Shown here in pieces: positions 42,408 to 50,977 of a stretch of 64,000 bases of DNA (position 1 is its first letter; each line of letters opens with the position of its first letter). A program made the translations under genes and the position numbers. The notes below the pieces were generated by a model. It saw only the letters and a program-made list of their open reading frames with translations. It was not told the DNA's origin and made no database searches. The stretch covers positions 62,001 through 126,000 of the forward strand of contig JBLXDM010000003.1 of the NCBI GenBank assembly GCA_048264125.1. Direction: 5' to 3'. This stretch comes from M1-B18 sp048264125 (GTDB taxonomy: Bacteria > Bacillota > Clostridia > Peptostreptococcales > Natronincolaceae).

Positions 42408-42772
42408 TACTTTTTTTACTGGGATTATTATCAGGCATCATAGGTGGAATGGGGATAGGCGGTGGAACCATTCTTATTCCTGGATTGGTTTTCCTAACGG
42501 ACCTACAGCAGCAGACAATACAAAGCATAAATCTCATATCCTTTATACCTGTAGCCATAATAGCATTGATCATTCATCAAAAAAACAAAAATATACTAAT
42601 AAAGCTCAGCATACCTATTGTGCTCTTCGGTCTTGCTGGAGCATGGCTGGGCTCCTTTATCGCATTAAAAATGCCTTCTTTGCTTTTAAGAAGGCTCTTT
42701 GGAGTGTTTCTGTTTGTTATGGGGATATATGAAATATTCTGTAAGGGAGAAGGCAGCGAAGAAAAGAAATGA
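42404..42772 (+). CDS. TauE/SafE-family membrane protein, second half-size unit
   Basis: The 122-residue protein repeats the pattern: LGLLSGIIGGMGIGGGTILI, then QQTIQSINLISFIPVAIIAL, GLAGAWLGSFIAL and LFGVFLFVMGIYEIF. It starts at ATG 42404 within the ATGA overlap with the preceding gene, so the two are translationally coupled. Substrate unknown. Confidence 0.85.
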   Translation: MILFLLGLLSGIIGGMGIGGGTILIPGLVFLTDLQQQTIQSINLISFIPVAIIALIIHQKNKNILIKLSIPIVLFGLAGAWLGSFIALKMPSLLLRRLFGVFLFVMGIYEIFCKGEGSEEKK

Positions 42773-42794
42773 GGATTACATCTCGGTAATCCTC
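42771..42794 (-). terminator. Convergent terminator between tauE pair and CoA-binding gene
   Basis: GAGGATTAC (42771-42779) pairs with GTAATCCTC (42786-42794). The T-rich side (ATTTCTTTTC) is on the minus strand, so it mainly serves the CoA-binding protein gene but may block both directions. Confidence 0.65.
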
Positions 42795-42802
42795 ATAATG
42801 TA

Positions 42803-43195
42803 CTAGGCTAATGCCACCAAAACACAATCATAATATACGATTTTCATGCCATAGGCCTCAGCCTTTTCTATGACTTCCTCATCAAAGGTTCCCGGCTGAA
42901 ACCAAACATATTCTATACCTGCCGCCTTGATTTCATCCAGCATCGGAAGACTAAGCTTATAATTTACAACCATATCGACACAATCAGGCTTTTCAGGCAG
43001 GTCTTGTACACTGGCGTAGATTGTCTCACCCTCCACCTCGGTGTACTTTGGGTTTATACCATACACCCTGTAGCCCTTTTCCTTCAGCTTTTTAAATATC
43101 TTATAGCCAAATTTCTCAGGATCTGGTGTTACTCCTACCACAGCCCAAACCTTTTTTTCGAGCATTGCCTGCTTATTTAATTCGATAGCATCCAT
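42803..43195 (-). CDS. CoA-binding protein (YccU-like)
   Basis: The 130-residue protein has the Rossmann-type CoA-binding domain: VWAVVGVTPDPEKFGYKIFK, GYRVYGINPKYTEVEG and YVWFQPGTFDEEVIEKAE. Relatives are stand-alone CoA-binding proteins of unknown function. It is a single gene with a terminator at 42771-42794. Confidence 0.88.
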   Translation of the reverse strand: MDAIELNKQAMLEKKVWAVVGVTPDPEKFGYKIFKKLKEKGYRVYGINPKYTEVEGETIYASVQDLPEKPDCVDMVVNYKLSLPMLDEIKAAGIEYVWFQPGTFDEEVIEKAEAYGMKIVYYDCVLVALA

Positions 43196-43250
43196 AAAAT
43201 CACCTCTTTGCTTTTTTAATACCCATTACGAAAAGGATTACTCTATTACG

Positions 43251-43898
43251 CTATGGTAATATTATTTTACCATTTAAATCTGAAAGATATAAGCCCTCCA
43301 GCTGGCTGATGCTGCAGCCCCCATTACTCCATTCCATTGCCTCATGTCTAAATTTCTCCACCGACGGAAGCTCTACATATAGATAAAAGTGAACGGCATC
43401 GTCGTACTGCATTTCTTTTATCAGATAATCCCTATGGGATATTTCGTGCTGGATTTTCCCCAACAGCCCATATTCAATTTTTAAATGCAGCAGCTTAAAA
43501 TATTTATTGTTTACAATTTGTGCAGCCTCCAGGCCTATTTTGCAGCCCTTTATATAGGCCCTGACAAGTCCCCCTGCCCCCAGCTTTATGCCCCCGAAAT
43601 ATCTTGTAACAACCACCACAGCATTTCTTATCTCTTCCTTCTTTAAAACCTCAAGAATTGGAATACCTGCAGTACCCGAGGGCTCTCCGTCGTCATTGTA
43701 CCTCTGAACCTCATTATTTAGCCCTATTACATAGGCATATACATTGTGGGTTGCCTCCTTATGCTTCGCCTTAATATTCCTTATATGGTCCAGGGCCTCC
43801 TCCTCAGAGGCAACAGGGGAAGCATAGCCTATAAATCTGGATTTCTCTATTATGAGCTCATCCTCGGAAGCTTTATGTAGTGTTTTATATTCCTGCAT
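43251..43898 (-). CDS. YigZ/IMPACT family protein
   Basis: The 215-residue protein shows the family's hallmark KSRFIGYASPVASEEEALDHI, THNVYAYVIG, RYNDDGEPSGTAGIPILEVL and VVVTRYFGGIKLGAGGLVRAY. YigZ resembles eukaryotic IMPACT; its bacterial role is unclear (translation-factor-like C-terminal domain). Confidence 0.93.
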   Translation of the reverse strand: MQEYKTLHKASEDELIIEKSRFIGYASPVASEEEALDHIRNIKAKHKEATHNVYAYVIGLNNEVQRYNDDGEPSGTAGIPILEVLKKEEIRNAVVVVTRYFGGIKLGAGGLVRAYIKGCKIGLEAAQIVNNKYFKLLHLKIEYGLLGKIQHEISHRDYLIKEMQYDDAVHFYLYVELPSVEKFRHEAMEWSNGGCSISQLEGLYLSDLNGKIILP

Positions 43899-43972
43899 TT
43901 TTTCACAACCTTTATCAGAAATCTCATATATATCATAACATTCGCTTCCGCTTTGTTAAAGGTAAATAAAGC

Positions 43973-43996
43973 AAAAAGAGCAGCCTCAGCTGCCCT
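43973..43996 (-). terminator. Terminator of the Nudix gene
   Basis: GAGCAGC (43978-43984) pairs with GCTGCCC (43989-43995) with one mismatch. On the minus strand TCTTTTTGC follows. Confidence 0.6.
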
Positions 43997-44012
43997 ATTT
44001 CTTTCGGCTTTA

Positions 44013-44444
44013 TTAGATTACTGCCTTTTCCTTCATTAATTCCTTATATTTCTTATAGGATAAATTTACAAGTGACCTGTCTTGACTGTAGGTGATCATA
44101 CTTATAGCCTTGTCTACCGGATAAAATCCACCATCCTTGAAGCCCATTTCCTTGTTAATAGAAAAATCCTTTGAAGGCGACGACATGATGTACCAGGAAA
44201 TTTCATTACAAACCGGCTGTTTTCTGGAGATAGAAAAAAATTCGTAACTGGTTCCACCAGCACTTGAGACTATTTCTGCGTTAATACCTGCTTCAACCTC
44301 CACACGTCTTAACGCTACATCCCAAGGCAGTTCACCGTTACGAATTACCCCTTTCGGCAACACCCATTCACTTTTTTCATTCTTGAAGATAAAGACCTGG
44401 TTTGCATAGAACACTACTCCACCTGCACAGTTTCGATAAAGCAT
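44013..44444 (-). CDS. Nudix-fold protein with degenerate Nudix box
   Basis: The 143-residue protein begins MLYRNCAGGVVFYANQVFIF and has a Nudix box GVIRNGELPWDVALRRVEVEAGI. Compared with GX5EX7REUXEEXGU, the Glu after the first Arg is Arg and the first Glu of the EE pair is Val; only the last metal-ligand Glu remains. Activity may be altered or lost, with a binding role instead. ATG 44444 lies 7 bases after GGAGGAGGG. Its promoter is at 44477-44505. Confidence 0.82.
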   Translation of the reverse strand: MLYRNCAGGVVFYANQVFIFKNEKSEWVLPKGVIRNGELPWDVALRRVEVEAGINAEIVSSAGGTSYEFFSISRKQPVCNEISWYIMSSPSKDFSINKEMGFKDGGFYPVDKAISMITYSQDRSLVNLSYKKYKELMKEKAVI

Positions 44445-44476
44445 AGGACAGCCCTCCTCCAAACGTTCTTAATATT

Positions 44477-44505
44477 ATGATACACCAAACGGTTATTTTT
44501 TACAA
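44477..44505 (-). promoter_or_regulatory. Promoter of the Nudix gene
   Basis: On the minus strand TTGTAA (44500-44505), a 17-base spacer and TATCAT (44477-44482), about 30 bases upstream of ATG 44444. Confidence 0.6.
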
Positions 44506-44711
44506 CTTCTTTTCTGAAAATTTACGCAAATCCTCTTGACAGTGAATTTGTCGGTTTACTGTAAGCAACTACCGTCTGATGTATTTAATTTTTTATATTT
44601 TATCCTACAAAATGGTATTCTATTCCTATTTTTTGTCAAGCATCTGATTTTTCTCGGAGCCTTAAAATTCCATTAATAATTTACTGGTAATATGAAACAC
44701 TATATTTGATT

Positions 44712-44820
44712 TAGTGCCTTGACCACTATAAGATTTTAGTCTATATTGCGACTGACGGCAACGCATTCCTTGAAATATTTAACCCTCGCTGTACTAAGAA
44801 TTAAGTTGGTCAAGGCACTA
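44712..44820. repeat. 109-bp element with perfect 14-bp terminal inverted repeats
   Basis: TAGTGCCTTGACCA (44712-44725) is the exact inverse of TGGTCAAGGCACTA (44807-44820), with 81 bases between that encode nothing evident. It lies between the divergent Nudix and DUF3189 genes and ends 20 bases before the DUF3189 start. It could be a MITE-like element or a leader RNA structure. The rest of 44506-44711 is AT-rich without a feature I can support. Confidence 0.55.
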
Positions 44821-44839
44821 GTGAAAGGCGGGTGCTTAT

Positions 44840-45310
44840 ATGCACGTTATTTATCATTGTGTGGGAGGAGCCCATTCCTCAGTTGTTGCGGCGGCAATTC
44901 ATCTAAAAAGGCTGCCCATAGACAAGATACCGGCCCTGGAGGACCTTTTAAATATTTCATATTTTGATGCCATGACTATAAAGGATCGGGGAAAAATAAT
45001 CTATCGTGGTACAGATGGGGATGGGAACAGAATTTATACCATGAGCAGACAGTTTGTTCCTCATTTGGTTATACCTGTTATTGAAGACACCTGGCGCGCC
45101 TTAAACGGCAGCTGTGAAGGCCTCATGCTGGTCTCTACCCTTTCTACAGTGAATTTTGCAATGCGTGTAGGTGGCTTTACCTCTAGAAGGATGAATTGGG
45201 TTTCCTTTGGAAGACCAATTGTTGCAAAGGGAACCTTAAAAACCTATCCGAAGCTCGTTAGCATTGTAGAGGATACAAAAGAAAAATTGAGGCTTAGGAA
45301 TACTATGTAG
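44840..45310 (+). CDS. DUF3189 family protein
   Basis: The 156-residue protein starts MHVIYHCVGGAHSSVVAAAI and contains DAMTIKDRGKIIYRGTDGDGNRIY, features of the clostridial DUF3189 family, whose P-loop-like GGAHSS start hints at a phosphate-binding fold. Function unknown. A moderate ribosome binding site (AAAGGCGGGTG) precedes ATG 44840. Its 3' end overlaps the convergent HEAT-repeat gene by 8 bases. Confidence 0.82.
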   Translation: MHVIYHCVGGAHSSVVAAAIHLKRLPIDKIPALEDLLNISYFDAMTIKDRGKIIYRGTDGDGNRIYTMSRQFVPHLVIPVIEDTWRALNGSCEGLMLVSTLSTVNFAMRVGGFTSRRMNWVSFGRPIVAKGTLKTYPKLVSIVEDTKEKLRLRNTM

Positions 45311-45974
45311 TCCTAGCCTCAATTGCTTCTATCGCCAGTCTATAGGCTCGCTTAACATATTCAGCCTCACCGGGCTTATGAATAAGGTTATTCAATCTGT
45401 TCAGGCTTTTGGCATCGCCTACTTCTCCCAGGGCCTTAGCTGCATATTGTCTTACCTGAGGCTTATTGTCCTGCAGTGCCTTATGTAAAAGGTCAATATT
45501 CTCCTTATGAGGTATTTTCCTAAGGGCGGAGCATACCATCCTTCTTACCCCACCATGCTTATTGTTATATTCCTGTCTAATCTCCGGCAATGCCATCTGA
45601 GCCTTGAGATGTCCTGCCAGCCATATGGCAACCATCTTGTCCTCCGGCTGGTCTATTTGAGGCAGCATTTTCTTAATATAGGCCTTCAGACCATTTAGCT
45701 CCTCTTCATTACTTTTTTCCAGATAATTTATCCTTTGGTTTTTATCGCAGGCCAATAGCTGCATGAAAAACGAGCTGTTTACTGCCTCCTGCTTTTTCAT
45801 GTACTTAATCTTCGATTTAATGATATGCTCCTTAACAACCGCCTCAGACAAATTTCTTAGCCTGCAAATAAGGGCTATGCTTTTACCCTCCTGATAAAGC
45901 AGGTAGGTCAGCAAATAATCCTCCAGCTTCAAGGCGTCCTCCCAGCATAAAGCTTCATTGATATCAGCAGCCAT
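45303..45974 (-). CDS. HEAT-repeat protein
   Basis: The 223-residue protein is all helical, with an N-terminal HTH-like region (ALICRLRNLSEAVVKEHIIK) and C-terminal HEAT repeats (VRRMVCSALRKIPHKENIDL, VRQYAAKALGEVGDAKSLN). Such repeats mediate protein contacts. ATG 45974 has GGTGGAGG 6 bases upstream. It lies 16 bases after hflX in the same direction, a common pairing in Clostridia as far as I recall. Confidence 0.8.
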   Translation of the reverse strand: MAADINEALCWEDALKLEDYLLTYLLYQEGKSIALICRLRNLSEAVVKEHIIKSKIKYMKKQEAVNSSFFMQLLACDKNQRINYLEKSNEEELNGLKAYIKKMLPQIDQPEDKMVAIWLAGHLKAQMALPEIRQEYNNKHGGVRRMVCSALRKIPHKENIDLLHKALQDNKPQVRQYAAKALGEVGDAKSLNRLNNLIHKPGEAEYVKRAYRLAIEAIEARTT

Positions 45975-45990
45975 TTTATCCTCCACCCTT

Positions 45991-47277
45991 TTACTGTTTC
46001 CTCTCAAACTCCTTATATCTTTCAAATACGATTGAAGGCAGCTTAGCCCTCAACAGTATTCCATCCTCAATATAGTCAGAGGATAGGACCTGTGCCTCCT
46101 CATGCAGCTGAGCAGCTATACCTCCCTTTGTATAGGGTATAAGAAAATCAGTTTCCACCAGTTTAGTACCAATTTCTTCTCTGATTTTTTCTATTAGCTC
46201 CCCCATATTGGCCAGACTTAGGGCCGAAATAAACAAGGTATTTTCGTTTCTCTGGATTTCTGCTAAATTCTCCGCCTTATCAATCTTATTATATACGGTA
46301 AACATGGGCTTACCCTCAACCCCCAGCTCCTTTAAGACCGTTAGGGTTGTACTTTCCTGCTGCTGGTAGTTTTCATTTGAAGCATCCACAACATGAAGCA
46401 GCAAATCGGCGTACCTTACCTCCTCAAGGGTAGCCTTGAAGGCATCCACCAGGTCATGGGGAAGCTTCCCTACAAAGCCGACGGTATCCGTTAAGAGGAA
46501 TTCCAGCTGATCCGAAAATTCCAGCTTTCTCAAGGATACATCCAGGGTTGCAAACAGCATGTCCTCTGCAAATACCTCTCTGTCCTGCTGATAATTTTCA
46601 CTCATCCTAAGAAGAGCATTCATTAATGTGGATTTACCTGCATTTGTATAGCCCACCAATGCCACAATCGGAAGCTCTGATTTTATTCTTTTGGAGCGCT
46701 GCACCTCCCTATGCTTCTTAACCTCCTGCAGCTCCTCCCTGATACCATCAATCCTTCTAAGAATATGCCTTCTATCGGTTTCCAGCTTCGATTCCCCCGG
46801 CCCTCTAGTACCAATACCAGCTCCAAGCCTTGAGAGCTTTTTACCTAAGCCCTTCAGTCGAGGCAGACGGTACCTTAGCTGCGCCAGCTCCACCTGAAGC
46901 TTGGCCTCCTTTGTGGTGGCCCTAAGGGCGAAAATATCCAGAATTAAAGCAGTGCGATCCAGTACATCAACCCCTAATGCTTCCTCCAAATTCCTAATCT
47001 GAGAGCCAGAAAGCTCATCATTAAATATAACCAGATTAGCAGCCTGTGTATCGCAGAGCTGCTTGATTTCCTCTACCTTTCCCTTTCCAATATAAAAAAC
47101 TGCATTTACCGCCGCTCGATTCTGAATGGCTGTAGCCACCACCTCAACACCTGCGGCATCAGCCAGCTCCCCCAGCTCCAGCATCGAAGCCTCTATGTCT
47201 ATTTCACTGTACTTCCCTGTATGGTTCATTCCCACCAATACGGCAATATATTTATCCTCTTGATTCTCATACTGCAT
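45991..47277 (-). CDS. hflX: GTPase HflX
   Basis: The 428-residue GTPase has the N-terminal HflX domain (GKGKVEEIKQL, FNDELSGSQIRNLE), a glycine-rich linker (RLGAGIGTRGPGESKLETDRR) and G domain motifs ALVGYTNAGKSTL (G1), DTVGFVGKLPHDLVDAFKATLE (G3) and YNKIDK (G4). HflX splits stalled or stressed ribosomes. AGGAG lies 8 bases before ATG 47277. Confidence 0.95.
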   Translation of the reverse strand: MQYENQEDKYIAVLVGMNHTGKYSEIDIEASMLELGELADAAGVEVVATAIQNRAAVNAVFYIGKGKVEEIKQLCDTQAANLVIFNDELSGSQIRNLEEALGVDVLDRTALILDIFALRATTKEAKLQVELAQLRYRLPRLKGLGKKLSRLGAGIGTRGPGESKLETDRRHILRRIDGIREELQEVKKHREVQRSKRIKSELPIVALVGYTNAGKSTLMNALLRMSENYQQDREVFAEDMLFATLDVSLRKLEFSDQLEFLLTDTVGFVGKLPHDLVDAFKATLEEVRYADLLLHVVDASNENYQQQESTTLTVLKELGVEGKPMFTVYNKIDKAENLAEIQRNENTLFISALSLANMGELIEKIREEIGTKLVETDFLIPYTKGGIAAQLHEEAQVLSSDYIEDGILLRAKLPSIVFERYKEFERKQ

Positions 47278-47398
47278 TGTATCAACTCCTAGTATACTTT
47301 TTCAAAATGGTATATTCATACATTTATCCTTATAATAGCTTTAAATCATCTATATTTCAAGAAAAAACAACCGAAGCAAAAAAATTAACAAGCTTTAA

Positions 47399-47422
47399 GG
47401 CTCTATTACCTTTAATAGAGCC
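47399..47422 (-). terminator. Hairpin after yunB
   Basis: GGCTCTATT (47399-47407) pairs with AATAGAGCC (47414-47422). The minus-strand tail TTAAAGCTTG is a poor U-tract, so termination efficiency is doubtful. Confidence 0.45.
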
Positions 47423-47433
47423 CTCTATATGTA

Positions 47434-48108
47434 TTATTGACCTATAATGGGAGTAACATTTATCTTATTGTCCTCCGGCACTTGTATGTAGCTATGGGGC
47501 ACCTTGCCGACGATAACCGTCTCTGCTATTGGAACATATGTAACTATTTCAATTGTATTGGAGCTAAAGGGTACTATTACCCTTACCCTAGTATTTACTA
47601 TTAAATAAATTCTATGTCTGGTTTGATTAATTCCCGATTGTTGAAATTCCGTTCCGAAATTTACATCCACCATACCAAGCGGGGTAACTGTAAGCTTTAT
47701 TTTAGGACCATATTGGGCCAACAGCTGGCTCCCCAATGCATTACCCAGTGGAATTCGCTCAGAGGCTGACCTAATTTGCTTAAGCTGCTCTTGTATGTTT
47801 AGAGCTACATCAGAGGCAACCCGATTCATTATCATGGTATTTGCCTGCATCATGGTGACATTTCCATCACCATCTTCCTTTATATATATGAGATCCTTGT
47901 ACTCAATGTTTTGTTGCAAAACAGCGCTAACCCCCTGATTAACTGCCATCGTGGTTAGCTCCTGAGCCTTCAGCTCCCCTATGGCCTGAACCGTAGGCAT
48001 GATTTCTCTATCTATATATAGGAAGGTAGTAATCATCATAGTAAATAGTAAGGCCAGAACCAGCAGAATCTTTATCCTCAGCATCCTTTTGCGCCTTGCT
48101 ATATACAT
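47434..48108 (-). CDS. yunB: Sporulation protein YunB
   Basis: The 224-residue protein has an N-terminal membrane helix (IKILLVLALLFTMMITTFLYI) and the family's conserved extracytoplasmic region with ELKAQELTTMAVNQGVSAVL, IPLGNALGSQLLAQYGPKIK and TRHRIYLIVNTRVRVIVPFSS. In Bacillus yunB is mother-cell expressed and its loss affects spores. A GGGGGTG site precedes ATG 48108. It is divergent from the class A PBP gene. Confidence 0.9.
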   Translation of the reverse strand: MYIARRKRMLRIKILLVLALLFTMMITTFLYIDREIMPTVQAIGELKAQELTTMAVNQGVSAVLQQNIEYKDLIYIKEDGDGNVTMMQANTMIMNRVASDVALNIQEQLKQIRSASERIPLGNALGSQLLAQYGPKIKLTVTPLGMVDVNFGTEFQQSGINQTRHRIYLIVNTRVRVIVPFSSNTIEIVTYVPIAETVIVGKVPHSYIQVPEDNKINVTPIIGQ

Positions 48109-48305
48109 TAAAACACCCCCTTCTTCTTATTATATGTGGTTAATATACTTATTGTGTTTATATTTTCTATGATTTCCCCTCTATTCCCCGTAGGATATTG
48201 CTTATAGCTGTATAGAATTCTTCCAATTATTGAATACTCTATAGTATAAAGTAGTATGTTATAATGTAATCAAACTGTAATATAAGCGTCCAAATTTAAT
48301 TTGAA

Positions 48306-48334
48306 TTAACATATCAGCCATTATATGCTATAAT
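48306..48334 (+). promoter_or_regulatory. Promoter of the class A PBP gene
   Basis: TTAACA (48306-48311), a 17-base spacer and a perfect TATAAT (48329-48334). Initiation near 48341 would give a leader of about 58 bases. Another TATAAT at 48260 lacks a partner. Confidence 0.65.
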
Positions 48335-48398
48335 TATCCTGTACCTGTGCTTTTTTTACAAAATGAAAGCATCTTTTTTTTAGATGGAGGTAAATAAA

Positions 48399-50930
48399 AT
48401 GTCAGAGAAAAAACCAACAACTCAACAAAATCAAGACACTAGTAAAAAGAAAAAAACGAGCAAAAAAATGAATATATTAAAAACCATTCTGATAGCCTGT
48501 ATCATCATAGGGTTTATCGGAGGAGGTGCAGCTGTTGGCTTTGTCCTTAGCATTGTGAAGGATGCAGAGCCTATAGACGCAACTAATCTTTATGATTTAT
48601 TGGATGTGAGCTCCTTTGTAATGGACTCCGAAGGTCAGGTTATAGAAAAGATTCAGACCAACGAGCTTCGTATCATTATTGATTATGATGAAATGCCAGA
48701 CATGGTTAGAAAGGCCTTTGTAGCCATAGAGGACGAGCGTTTTTGGAGCCATAGCGGTCTGGATATCAAGCGTATCTTCGGAGCAGCTTGGACAAATATT
48801 AAGACAGGCTCAAGACAAGGGGCCAGTACTATAAATCAGCAGCTGGCAAAGCTCCTTTTCCTTTCACCGGAGCAAACCTGGTCAAGAAAAATCAAGGATA
48901 TGTATTATGGTGTTGTTATTAATCAGCAGCTTACCAAGGAACAAATACTGGAGGCCTATTTAAATACCATTAACCTAGGCAGTGGTGCCTATGGCGTACA
49001 AGCCGCTTCACAGGTATATTTTTCAAAGGATGTAAGCGAGCTAACCATCGCCGAGGCTGCTCTTTTAGCAGGTATAGCCCGTAACCCCTCCGGCTATTCT
49101 CCTATGAAAACGCTGGAGAAGGAGCATATTACCGAGGAGCATTATGTTTTGGATGACTCTCATTCTGTGTATACGATTGTATATAATGAATCCTTTACTC
49201 AGAGATGGCAGACGGTGCTGTATCAAATGCGGAAGCTGAACTATATTACAGAGGAGGAGTATCAGGAGGCACTGACTCAGGATATTAAGGCAACCCTAAA
49301 GCCTAACCGCTTCTCATCACAGAATATTTCCTCATACTTTGGGGATTTAGTTAAAAGGGACGTCATCGAAGCCTTGGAAAATGAAGGCTACACCAAGGAA
49401 GATGCTAATGAAATGCTGCTTTCCGGAGGACTTAGAATTTATAGTACAATGGATGTAGATATACAGCATATCGTTGAAGAGGAATATGAGAATCCAGAGA
49501 ACTTTCCCGGAACTGTGAAAAACGCTGACGGCACCCTCAAAAGAGATGACGAGGGTAATATTCAGCCCCAATCAGCAATGGTGGTTATAGACCAAGCCAC
49601 AGGTCAAATTAAGGCCCTTGTGGGTGGAAGAATGATCTCCGGACAGAAGATATACAACCGAGCCTTAGCTCCAAGACCACCGGGGTCTGCTATTAAGCCT
49701 ATAGCGGTATATACTGCAGCAGTGGATAAGGGCTTTACTGCAGCAACAGTTATTGATGATGTTCCTATATACTTTAACAAATCAACCCCTACGACCCCAT
49801 GGCCCAAAAACTGGTATGGGGCTGGTTATTACGGGTTAATTACCATGAGGGAATCAATTCAACAATCCAGTAATGTCGGCGCAGTATTATTTGCAAGCAT
49901 GCTGGGGGTAGATGAGCGCTCCTCCTTCCTGACAATGTTTGAGTATATGGAGAAAATGGGTATTTCAACTGTGGTTAAAAGCTCAAATCCCGTGATAGGA
50001 GCTGACGGTCATAAGTACAGCGACGAAACCTTCTCAACTGCTTTGGGGGGTATGACCAGAGGGGTAACACCACTGGAGCTGACAGCAGCATACTCCGTTT
50101 TAGCCAATGAAGGTATATATAATAAGCCCATTACCTTTACTCATATTTATGACAGGCATGGAAACCTTATATATGAGAACATGCAGTCAGCCAACCGTGT
50201 TGTTACACCACAGGTATCATTCTTAATGACTGATATGCTTAAATCTGTAGTCTCATCAGGTACAGCTACAAGAGCAAAGCTTTCTTCAGGCAATATACCC
50301 GTTGCAGGTAAGACCGGTACCACCTCTGCACAAAAGGATGCATGGTTTGTGGGCTACACCCCTTACTATACAGCATCTGTATGGATAGGCAATGACGTCC
50401 GCGACTCATTGGTGGACGGAAGTGCAATGGCAACACGATTATGGCAAAAGATTATGTCAAGGGTTCATGAGGGCTATAGTGCCAAGGACTTTAGTGTTCC
50501 AGATAATTTGGTCTATGTGGACATTTGTACAAAATCAGGCAAGCTGGCAACAGAGCTTTGTGCACTGGACCCAAGGGGCAGCACCATCCGCAGGGAGGTC
50601 TTTATCAAGGGCACAGAGCCAACGGAATACTGTGACGTCCATGTAGAGGCTGATATTCATGTGTCAAGCGGCAAGCTGGCGACTGAGCACACACCTCCAT
50701 GGGAGATTGAGACCAAGGTCTTTGTTAAGAGACCTATTCCATACTTCCCCGAAGAGAATGGTGGCATAGTTCCTAGGGACTATATCTATGAGCTCCCTAC
50801 AGAGACTTATGATCCATTCCAGGAGTTTATAGACAATTTCCCATTCTTTAATAACGATGACTCAACGGAGAATGAAGAAGATGGAGGATGGTCTGAGGAT
50901 ACGATTATAGATTCAACGGATAACGATTAG
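48399..50930 (+). CDS. Class A penicillin-binding protein (PBP1A)
   Basis: This bifunctional enzyme of 843 residues has a membrane anchor near residues 27-50 and a glycosyltransferase domain with VAIEDERFWSHSGLDIKRI and GASTINQQLAKLLF (catalytic Glu present). Its transpeptidase domain has RPPGSAIKPI (Ser-x-x-Lys), a SSN motif in QQSSNVGAVLF and AGKTGTTSAQKDAWF. The C-terminal tail is Pro and acidic rich. It polymerises and cross-links peptidoglycan. ATG 48399 sits 8 bases after GGAGGT; an in-frame ATG at 48384 overlaps that site. Confidence 0.95.
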   Translation: MSEKKPTTQQNQDTSKKKKTSKKMNILKTILIACIIIGFIGGGAAVGFVLSIVKDAEPIDATNLYDLLDVSSFVMDSEGQVIEKIQTNELRIIIDYDEMPDMVRKAFVAIEDERFWSHSGLDIKRIFGAAWTNIKTGSRQGASTINQQLAKLLFLSPEQTWSRKIKDMYYGVVINQQLTKEQILEAYLNTINLGSGAYGVQAASQVYFSKDVSELTIAEAALLAGIARNPSGYSPMKTLEKEHITEEHYVLDDSHSVYTIVYNESFTQRWQTVLYQMRKLNYITEEEYQEALTQDIKATLKPNRFSSQNISSYFGDLVKRDVIEALENEGYTKEDANEMLLSGGLRIYSTMDVDIQHIVEEEYENPENFPGTVKNADGTLKRDDEGNIQPQSAMVVIDQATGQIKALVGGRMISGQKIYNRALAPRPPGSAIKPIAVYTAAVDKGFTAATVIDDVPIYFNKSTPTTPWPKNWYGAGYYGLITMRESIQQSSNVGAVLFASMLGVDERSSFLTMFEYMEKMGISTVVKSSNPVIGADGHKYSDETFSTALGGMTRGVTPLELTAAYSVLANEGIYNKPITFTHIYDRHGNLIYENMQSANRVVTPQVSFLMTDMLKSVVSSGTATRAKLSSGNIPVAGKTGTTSAQKDAWFVGYTPYYTASVWIGNDVRDSLVDGSAMATRLWQKIMSRVHEGYSAKDFSVPDNLVYVDICTKSGKLATELCALDPRGSTIRREVFIKGTEPTEYCDVHVEADIHVSSGKLATEHTPPWEIETKVFVKRPIPYFPEENGGIVPRDYIYELPTETYDPFQEFIDNFPFFNNDDSTENEEDGGWSEDTIIDSTDND

Positions 50931-50943
50931 TATAGGCATAATT

Positions 50944-50977
50944 AGAGGCTGTAAGTATTCTACAGCCTCTTTTTTTA
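50944..50977 (+). terminator. Terminator of the class A PBP gene
   Basis: AGAGGCTGTA (50944-50953) pairs with TACAGCCTCT (50961-50970), followed by seven T (50971-50977). It reaches the stop codon of the convergent spoVAEa gene. Confidence 0.92.
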
